This document shows positions 7,826-12,416 of a stretch of 12,416 bases of DNA, in pieces (the first letter of the stretch is position 1; the number at the start of each line of letters is the position of its first letter). Source of the stretch: Bacillota bacterium (GTDB lineage: Bacteria; Bacillota; Clostridia; Oscillospirales; Ruminococcaceae); the NCBI GenBank assembly GCA_023413185.1, contig JAEZQD010000026.1, forward strand, positions 1 through 12,416, given 5' to 3'. A program made the position numbers and the translations under genes. Below the pieces are notes generated by a model that saw nothing but the letters and a program-made list of their open reading frames with translations, made no database searches and was not told the origin of the DNA.

Positions 7826-8635
7826 GTGAGACAGAAGATTGAATCTGACCACCCCGATACAACAAGGCCACACCTTATGCCCATTCTATCGCTGTTTTTC
7901 GGAGCGTTTTTATGCATCGGCGCAGCCTTATACGGTCTAGGCAGTGCATCGGTGCTTTCGCGCGCTATTTACGACTCTCTTGCGCAGCAGGGCAGTACGT
8001 CGGTATCGCTGCTGTTTGAAGGGCTTGCCAAAACATATCATGACGACCTGCGCACCCTGCATCTTCAGGTGGAGGCACAGGGCGTGGGGTTTGATGAGTT
8101 GACCGGTGAGCTTTCTGCCAAAGCGCGGCAAAGCGGCTTCGACAGCATAACAACCATTATCCCCCGCGGTACGGGATATATCAATATCCTTGACAGTCGG
8201 TTTATGCGCGGGCTTACCCCGAATGTGGATTACAACACCGTGGGCAGCGCATACGTCCCCAGAACGGCGGGCGGGTCGGCACTGGAACGCGCGGTATCCG
8301 CCGTGGCGTTTGAACAAAAGCCCTACGCATACGCATCAGTTAAAACCGCCCAGGGTCAAGCGGCACTTGTTACCGTGCTGCCGGTTACCGACCTGCGCGG
8401 CGACGTAATCGGCATGGCACTGGCTACCACGTCTTCGGGACTGGTTGCAAAGGTAGCTTCGCTGAACCTGCCCTATTACCTCTTCTCATCGTTCTTCGCC
8501 GCCGCCGCACTAATTCTTTTGCTGGGCGCCCTGATTCGCTTGTATCGGCGTACAAACGCGATGAAAACACAAGAGGAGCCGAACAAGGTGATACCCGCAA
8601 CCACCCAGCCGCCTACCCAAGAGGATAAAGAGTAG
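7826..8635 (+). CDS. Two-helix membrane protein with Cache-like external domain and no output domain
   Basis: This protein of 269 aa starts with GTG. TM1 is about residues 18-40, an extracytoplasmic domain about 41-215, TM2 about 216-238, and a 30-residue hydrophilic tail (rich in Pro, Thr, Glu) ends the protein. The late external segment ALVTVLPVTDLRGDVIGMAL has the look of the final strands of a Cache-type sensor (PV-D-x-x-G-x-V-I-G). The topology is that of a chemoreceptor or sensor-kinase input module. However, no HAMP, methyl-accepting, kinase or GGDEF segment follows TM2 before the stop, and the tail is not coiled-coil-like. It lies near two Cache chemoreceptors but has its own promoter. 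I do not recognise a named family. It could be an accessory sensor or a truncated receptor. The reading frame shows no sign of recent frameshift. Confidence 0.85.
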   Translation: MRQKIESDHPDTTRPHLMPILSLFFGAFLCIGAALYGLGSASVLSRAIYDSLAQQGSTSVSLLFEGLAKTYHDDLRTLHLQVEAQGVGFDELTGELSAKARQSGFDSITTIIPRGTGYINILDSRFMRGLTPNVDYNTVGSAYVPRTAGGSALERAVSAVAFEQKPYAYASVKTAQGQAALVTVLPVTDLRGDVIGMALATTSSGLVAKVASLNLPYYLFSSFFAAAALILLLGALIRLYRRTNAMKTQEEPNKVIPATTQPPTQEDKE

Positions 8636-8756
8636 GTTTTTTGTAGTGTTTGCCCTGTTTAATACACATCGTACAATCCATTTGCCATACCCCTGCACAG
8701 CTTACATCATCTGCCCTTTGGCAGCAATGCCGTTACAATTAAATAACTACATAGTT

Positions 8757-8762
8757 AAGGAG
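8757..8762 (+). promoter_or_regulatory. Ribosome binding site deciding the start of the DUF4870-like gene
   Basis: AAGGAG ends 8 nt before the ATG at 8771. The upstream in-frame GTG at 8762 overlaps this site and is therefore not the start. Confidence 0.8.
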
Positions 8763-8770
8763 TGTTTTTC

Positions 8771-9082
8771 ATGCAAGATCGCAACAACGAAATCCTGTTT
8801 TCCATCCTAGGCTACTTTGGACCCCTAGTACTAATTCCGATTCTGGCGGGTAAGGATAGCGCCCTTTGTAAGCACCACGCCAATCAAGCACTTGTAATCT
8901 TTATAGCAGAGATTGCCGCGGGTATTATAGCCTCCTTGAGTGGATTCTTCTTTTTGTTTGGCATAATCGGCTGGCTGCTCAGCGTCGCGTGCTTTGTGTT
9001 TATGATTCTTGGTATTATCAGCGCCGCAAAGTACGAAACCAACCCGCTGCCTATCATCGGTGGCATTCAGATTATACGGTAG
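8771..9082 (+). CDS. DUF4870/Tic20-like small membrane protein
   Basis: This 103-aa, very hydrophobic protein has three likely membrane helices, at about 9-26, 41-60 and 62-86. The segment between the first two (AGKDSALCKHHANQALVIF) has the conserved pattern of DUF4870-type proteins, where a polar loop with H/Q residues (H35, H36, N38, Q39) joins the helices. The family function is unknown. A short hydrophilic N-terminus precedes the first helix and there is no cleavable signal. It starts 135 nt after the orphan sensor gene on the same strand. I saw no terminator between them, so read-through is possible. Its own strong terminator follows. Confidence 0.8.
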   Translation: MQDRNNEILFSILGYFGPLVLIPILAGKDSALCKHHANQALVIFIAEIAAGIIASLSGFFFLFGIIGWLLSVACFVFMILGIISAAKYETNPLPIIGGIQIIR

Positions 9083-9101
9083 TACAATCATCGTTTTCAT
9101 C

Positions 9102-9138
9102 AAAACCGTCGGCAGTCATTGCCGGCGGTTTTAACTTT
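9102..9138 (+). terminator. Terminator of the DUF4870-like gene
   Basis: AAAACCGTCGGC pairs with GCCGGCGGTTTT with one G-T pair across a 7-nt loop, followed by AACTTTT. It starts 20 nt after the stop codon at 9082. The reverse strand could also act as a weaker terminator for the convergent gene. Confidence 0.8.
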
Positions 9139-9144
9139 TGATAT

Positions 9145-9184
9145 AAAAAGAGGTTGCACCGGCGGTTTTGCCCGCCCGTGCAAC
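9145..9184 (-). terminator. Terminator of the solute-binding protein gene
   Basis: GTTGCAC (9153-9159) pairs with GTGCAAC (9178-9184), with an inner GC-rich stem around TTTTG. On the minus strand the hairpin is followed by CCTC and five T residues (9145-9149). It lies about 50 nt beyond the stop of the gene ending at 9235. Confidence 0.75.
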
Positions 9185-9234
9185 ATCGCAGCTGTTATGC
9201 TAGTCGAACCTTCGTCTGGATCGGTAATCGTGTG

Positions 9235-10662
9235 TTACTTGGACGCGGTGTCGCTCTCGTTCGCCTTTTTTAGCGCCTCTTCGCGCTCGGTCTTAGCATC
9301 CTTAAGGGTTTTGCTTGCATTCTCGGCAAACGCCTTGAGAATCGCCTCAATCTTTGCATCCTTTGCCAGTGCATCGTTGAGTGAACCAAACCAGTAGGTT
9401 TTCATCACCTCGCTGCCTTCTGTGGCGGGTACGTAGCTGCCAAGGAACGGCTTTAAGGTCTCGACGAACAGATACTCCTTGTCATAGCGCAGCTCATTCT
9501 TACTGAAGGCGGGGCTGATTCCGCCCGTTAACACCGCTGCCATGCGGCTGTACTGTCGGTTATTTGCCACAAAGTCGATAAAGGTCTGGGCGGCGGCAAT
9601 CTTCTCTTTGTCGCCGTTATCAAATATGCTCAGCCCATACAGGCTGTACTCCAGCGAAGGCTCCTTGCCATCCTTGGTGGGGTAGGGCATCAGAATCTCG
9701 GTAAAGTTGTCCTTCTTGCCGCCCGCATAGTTGTTGGCAAGACCGACAGTATACAGGATGGTATGTGCCGACTTACCATCCACAAAATCCTTTACTACAT
9801 CGGCGGATGTCTTCTCCGCGTCAACCTTGAGCAGCTCATCCTGTACCGCCTTGTTCAGCCATTCCAGTGCGCTTTTGCCCTCGGCGCCGTCGATGGTATA
9901 CTCGCTGCGGTCGCTCTTTACAAACGACGCACCGGTTAGGTTTGTGACTAACGAACGTGTTGCCGCGTCCCCACTCGACGATTTTGCGTAGATAACACCC
10001 GCATCCACGCCCTCAGGCAGCTTTGCCTTTAGCGCGGTGAGCAGTGCGGCATACTCATCCACCGACCATGCACGGGTATCGGTGCGCTCATAGGGCAGCA
10101 GCTCCAGCACGCCCAACGATTCAAGCAGCTCCTTGTTAAACGCCATCAGATAGGGCGAAGCCGAGATGGGGTACAGATACTTGATGTCGCCTTCCGTTAC
10201 GGCGTCAACCACCCCTTGGGGCAGGTCCTGCAGTGTTTCGTCGGTAAACAAAGCGGATAGATCAGAAAGCTTGCCCATGCGCGCCCGGGTTGCGGCTGCA
10301 TGTGCACTGTCAAACAGCAAATCCACCTTGCCGGCTTGCAACGCTTCCTCAAGCGCCTTGCTATCTTCCTCGTTGGCAGACAGCTCCTCCAGGGTAACCA
10401 CAATTTCGGGATGAAGCTGCCCAAACGCCGCAATCAGCTCCTGCAAGGCGGATGTGCCATCCTCATTCTTGGCAAAATAGGGCTGGGCATACAGCGCAAG
10501 CGAGACGGTTTTGGCGGGCTTTTCATCCTGCACCTGTCCGTCCTCACTTACAACATCTGAGCCTTCGTCAGAAGGGGGAAGCGCTACGGGCGGTGCGGCA
10601 CATGCTGCCATAACGCAGACCAGCATCGCTGCTGCGATAATTATTGATAGTATCCTTTGCAT
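9235..10662 (-). CDS. Extracellular solute-binding lipoprotein (ABC transporter, family 1 type)
   Basis: This 475-aa protein starts at the ATG at 10662, which has GGAGG 6 nt upstream; in-frame ATGs at 10668 and 10713 have no usable site. A lipoprotein signal (hydrophobic core, then VMAAC with Cys21) is followed by a Pro/Ser/Asp/Glu-rich linker to about residue 50. The mature part has the layout of family 1 solute-binding proteins: early strand KTVSLALYAQPYF, the segment AGKVDLLFDSAHAAA, then PISASPYLMAFNKELLESLG and AWSVDEYAALLTAL, typical of sugar or oligosaccharide binders. The C-terminal 40 residues are rich in Lys, Glu and Ala and probably helical. No permease or ATPase gene is present in the window, so its transporter partners would be elsewhere. 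Substrate is unknown. Confidence 0.92.
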   Translation of the reverse strand: MQRILSIIIAAAMLVCVMAACAAPPVALPPSDEGSDVVSEDGQVQDEKPAKTVSLALYAQPYFAKNEDGTSALQELIAAFGQLHPEIVVTLEELSANEEDSKALEEALQAGKVDLLFDSAHAAATRARMGKLSDLSALFTDETLQDLPQGVVDAVTEGDIKYLYPISASPYLMAFNKELLESLGVLELLPYERTDTRAWSVDEYAALLTALKAKLPEGVDAGVIYAKSSSGDAATRSLVTNLTGASFVKSDRSEYTIDGAEGKSALEWLNKAVQDELLKVDAEKTSADVVKDFVDGKSAHTILYTVGLANNYAGGKKDNFTEILMPYPTKDGKEPSLEYSLYGLSIFDNGDKEKIAAAQTFIDFVANNRQYSRMAAVLTGGISPAFSKNELRYDKEYLFVETLKPFLGSYVPATEGSEVMKTYWFGSLNDALAKDAKIEAILKAFAENASKTLKDAKTEREEALKKANESDTASK

Positions 10663-10753
10663 AACCATCCTCCGGTATTTTGGCAGTTCATCAACATAGT
10701 ATGATGACTGCAATAATCACTTCTCTAAGTATGTTAGATTTGTCCTAAAAAAC

Positions 10754-10782
10754 ATTATACAATAATGGGAAATTAAATTCAA
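10754..10782 (-). promoter_or_regulatory. Sigma-A-type promoter of the solute-binding protein gene
   Basis: On the minus strand, TTGAAT (10777-10782) is followed after exactly 17 nt by a consensus TATAAT (10754-10759). The transcript would have a leader of about 85 nt before the ATG at 10662. Confidence 0.65.
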
Positions 10783-10875
10783 ACTAAAATGCAGGGATTA
10801 TGCAGCAAACCTGATTTATTTGCATTTGTGGGTAACATATTAGCAGCTGTGATAGCGAGTTTCTTTATTATGGTG

Positions 10876-10881
10876 TATAAT
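10876..10881 (+). promoter_or_regulatory. Probable -10 element of the RidA gene
   Basis: A consensus TATAAT stands 40 nt upstream of the ATG at 10922. No good -35 hexamer is found at 16-18 nt spacing, so this is a partial promoter call. Confidence 0.45.
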
Positions 10882-10921
10882 AAAAAAACAGACAACCAAT
10901 TTGAAAGCGAGGATTTTAACT

Positions 10922-11305
10922 ATGAACAGCAAATCTGCAATTAGCTGCGCCAACGCCCCTGCCCCGATTGGTCCTTATTCTCAGGCAATCAAGGCAAACG
11001 GTATGTTGTTTGTTTCGGGTCAGCTCGGTATCGACATTACAACCGGAGAGCTTGCCCCTCTTGTTGAGGAACAGACCGAATTTGCAATCAAAAACATCAC
11101 CGCAATTCTCGAAAGCGAAGGTCTTACCCTCGCAAATGTTGTAAAGACTACCGTATTCCTTGACCGAATGGACGATTTTGCAGCAGTAAACGCTGTTTAC
11201 GGCAGGTTCTTTGGTTCGGATACACCGCCCGCACGCAGCTGTGTATCGGTAGAGCAGCTGCCCAAAAACGCACAGGTTGAGATTGAGGTTGTCGCGGTAT
11301 ACTAA
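10922..11305 (+). CDS. ridA: RidA family enamine/imine deaminase
   Basis: This 127-aa protein covers the whole RidA (YjgF/YER057c/UK114) family length. Members hydrolyse reactive enamine/imine intermediates such as 2-aminoacrylate from PLP enzymes, acting as cytosolic trimers. Visible hallmarks are GPYSQA (Tyr19), FVSGQLGID (Ser32), PPARSCVSV with the catalytic-type Arg105, and QVEIEVVAVY with Glu120. Arg105 and Glu120 have the same numbers as in the E. coli protein. The ATG at 10922 has GAGGA ending 8 nt upstream; an upstream in-frame TTG at 10901 has no support. It is monocistronic, with its own terminator 4 nt past the stop. Confidence 0.96.
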   Translation: MNSKSAISCANAPAPIGPYSQAIKANGMLFVSGQLGIDITTGELAPLVEEQTEFAIKNITAILESEGLTLANVVKTTVFLDRMDDFAAVNAVYGRFFGSDTPPARSCVSVEQLPKNAQVEIEVVAVY

Positions 11306-11309
11306 CTGT

Positions 11310-11348
11310 AAAACAGGCATCTATTTGTAAAGTGGATGCCTGTTTTTT
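11310..11348 (+). terminator. Terminator of ridA
   Basis: AAACAGGCATC (11311-11321) pairs perfectly with GATGCCTGTTT (11335-11345), with six T residues at 11343-11348. It begins immediately after the ridA stop codon. Confidence 0.9.
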
Positions 11349-11421
11349 AGTGTGATAGGTAACACCACGACCTGCACTTGGTGTGTTGCTGCCTGATACA
11401 AAATCGAAATGGGGCTAATAC

Positions 11422-11799
11422 ATGATGGTCAAGCAGATTATCCCTTATTGTTTATCCAAAACCGGTGCATATCTGGATCACCCTTTTGGTCCCGATGTCA
11501 CCGTCGTGAAGGTGCGAAGCCGCATCTTCGCCCAAATATTTCAGTTAAAGAGCAAACCCATGGCTACCTTTAACTGTGACAGGATAACCGGAGAGTTTTA
11601 TCGGGCTGTTTATCCTAACACCGTGACACGGGGATACCATTGTCCGCCGATACAGCAGCCATATTTTAATACGCTCGAGCTGGATGGCACAATACCCATA
11701 GAGGAAATCAGGCGGATGATTGACCATTCCTACGCCGTGGTAACAGGTAAGCTGCCAAAGTACGTTCAAAAGGAGTTAATGGAGGGTAAAACTACCTGA
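11422..11799 (+). CDS. MmcQ/YjbR family protein
   Basis: This 125-aa protein has the family pattern: DHPFGPDVTVVKVRSRIFA near residue 19, a central ATFNCD segment, then YPNTVTRGYHCPPI and YFNTLELDGTIPIEEI, and a C-terminal DHSYAVVTGKLPK. The family has a double-wing, CyaY-like fold and is annotated as DNA-binding, though the function is not established in general. The start is ATG 11422 (with ATG 11425 directly after it), with GGGG 7 nt upstream as a modest ribosome binding site. A strong bidirectional terminator follows and separates it from the convergent 5S rRNA cluster. Confidence 0.9.
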   Translation: MMVKQIIPYCLSKTGAYLDHPFGPDVTVVKVRSRIFAQIFQLKSKPMATFNCDRITGEFYRAVYPNTVTRGYHCPPIQQPYFNTLELDGTIPIEEIRRMIDHSYAVVTGKLPKYVQKELMEGKTT

Positions 11800-11818
11800 A
11801 CTGAATAAAACAACACGC

Positions 11819-11852
11819 AAAAAAACAGTCTGTATAAACAGACTGTTTTTTT
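11819..11852. terminator. Bidirectional terminator between MmcQ-like gene and 5S rRNA
   Basis: ACAGTCTG and CAGACTGT form a perfect stem around a TATAAA loop, flanked by A residues on one side and seven T residues (11846-11852) on the other. The symmetry lets it end both the plus-strand protein gene and the minus-strand 5S transcript, whose 3' end is only about 3 nt away. Confidence 0.9.
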
Positions 11853-11854
11853 GA

Positions 11855-11970
<116 letters not shown>

Positions 11971-12034
11971 TATATATGATAACCCAAACGGGTAATCAAC
12001 ATGTAAAGATGCAACCATAAGCTTGCTGTTGTCG

Positions 12035-12094
12035 CCGAGAATCCGAAGGCTTCTCGCAAGACCCAAATACGCGAAGCATATTTGCAATGTCAAG
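12035..12094. repeat. 60-bp hairpin repeat, copy 1
   Basis: This is the first of two direct repeats, 71 bp apart start to start. It carries two inverted repeats with 9-bp arms and GAA loops, at 12036-12056 and 12064-12084. It differs from copy 2 at only two positions, 12050 (C versus A) and 12078 (A versus G). The first breaks a pair; the second leaves a G-U pair in minus-strand RNA but a C-A mismatch in plus-strand RNA. Confidence 0.9.
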
Positions 12095-12105
12095 GTCTCT
12101 GCTAT

Positions 12106-12165
12106 CCGAGAATCCGAAGGATTCTCGCAAGACCCAAATACGCGAAGCGTATTTGCAATGTCAAG
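12106..12165. repeat. 60-bp hairpin repeat, copy 2
   Basis: This copy is identical to copy 1 except at two bases, and both of its inverted repeats are perfect: 12107-12127 and 12135-12155, each with 9-bp arms and a GAA triloop. Its last six bases are the start of the palindrome at 12160-12180. I do not recognise the element. Confidence 0.9.
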
Positions 12166-12180
12166 CGCAGAGCGCTTGAC
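12160..12180. repeat. Third perfect triloop hairpin beside tRNA-Glu
   Basis: GTCAAGCGC and GCGCTTGAC form a perfect 9-bp stem with an AGA loop. It ends two bases before the 3' CCA end of tRNA-Glu, so in the transcript it directly follows the tRNA. The same 9+3+9 design is used by the hairpins of the neighbouring repeats. Confidence 0.85.
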
Positions 12181-12182
12181 TA

Positions 12183-12257
12183 TGGTGACCCGTGCGGGAA
12201 TCGAACCCGCGTTACCGGCGTGAGAGGCCGGTGTCTTGACCGCTTGACCAACGGGCC
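12183..12257 (-). tRNA. tRNA-Glu (anticodon CTC)
   Basis: On the minus strand the gene starts GGCCCGTTGGTCAAGCGG, has anticodon stem CCGGC/GCCGG with loop CTCTCAC (anticodon CTC, reads GAG), T-arm GGGTTCGAATCCC, and an acceptor strand that closes with the 5' end. The CCA end is encoded. Length is 75 nt. Confidence 0.95.
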
Positions 12258-12288
12258 ATAGAAAGATGGCAGAGATGAGCTGGCAGAC

Positions 12289-12309
12289 GGCAGAACACTG
12301 TCCTCTGCC
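12289..12309. repeat. Short stem-loop between the two tRNA genes
   Basis: GGCAGA (12289-12294) pairs with TCTGCC (12304-12309) across a 9-nt loop in the 73-nt spacer between the tRNA genes. GGCAGA also occurs at 12269-12274 and 12282-12287. It may be a processing structure in the precursor; the role is not shown by the sequence. Confidence 0.45.
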
Positions 12310-12330
12310 TTCCCACTTCTCATTACTCGT

Positions 12331-12406
<76 letters not shown>

Positions 12407-12416
12407 TCATAGTTTC

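Noticed and set aside
9119..9397. 92-codon plus-strand open frame at the end of the solute-binding protein gene
   Set aside because: It overlaps two terminator hairpins and the antisense of a clear coding region.
12035..12165. CRISPR-like array
   Set aside because: Only two repeat units of 60 bp separated by 11 bp, no variable spacers of the right size, no cas genes, and a location inside a tRNA-5S spacer.
12023..12223. 66-codon plus-strand open frame over the repeats and tRNA-Glu
   Set aside because: It runs antisense into a tRNA gene and across non-coding hairpin repeats, without a ribosome binding site.

Overview
The window looks like chromosomal DNA of a motile, Gram-positive, Clostridia-type bacterium with moderate GC content. 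This is an inference from strong GGAGG-type ribosome binding sites, TATAAT-type promoters, one predicted lipoprotein, two chemoreceptors and a bacterial 5S rRNA. No species can be named from the sequence alone. I see no phage, transposase, CRISPR array or defence locus.

Layout. Positions 1-2839 (minus) hold the first 946 codons of a large secreted, multi-domain Ig-like surface protein whose C-terminus lies outside the window. Positions 2957-4891 and 5023-6957 (both minus) encode two chemoreceptors of exactly 644 residues each, arranged in tandem. Their sensor halves are about 40% identical and their signalling halves about 93% identical, and each gene is followed by a related terminator hairpin. 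Positions 7224-7580 (minus) encode a small, divergent Smr-domain protein. Positions 7826-8635 (plus) encode a two-helix membrane protein with a Cache-like external domain and no output module. Positions 8771-9082 (plus) encode a small DUF4870-like membrane protein. It is separated by two back-to-back terminators from a convergent extracellular solute-binding lipoprotein gene (9235-10662, minus). RidA (10922-11305) and an MmcQ/YjbR-family protein (11422-11799) follow on the plus strand, each with its own terminator. The right end is a minus-strand stable-RNA cluster transcribed tRNA-Lys(CTT), tRNA-Glu(CTC), hairpin-rich spacer, 5S rRNA.

How the genes relate. Most genes appear to be single transcription units with their own promoter and/or terminator, so this is a neighbourhood of independent genes and not one operon. 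A loose theme is sensing and the cell surface: two Cache chemoreceptors, an orphan Cache-like sensor, a solute-binding lipoprotein without visible permease or ATPase genes, and a large Ig-like exoprotein. RidA, Smr and MmcQ are housekeeping-type genes.

The most notable signals are two: the mosaic identity pattern of the tandem chemoreceptors, which suggests recent gene conversion, and a 60-bp tandem repeat made of perfect triloop hairpins between tRNA-Glu and 5S rRNA.
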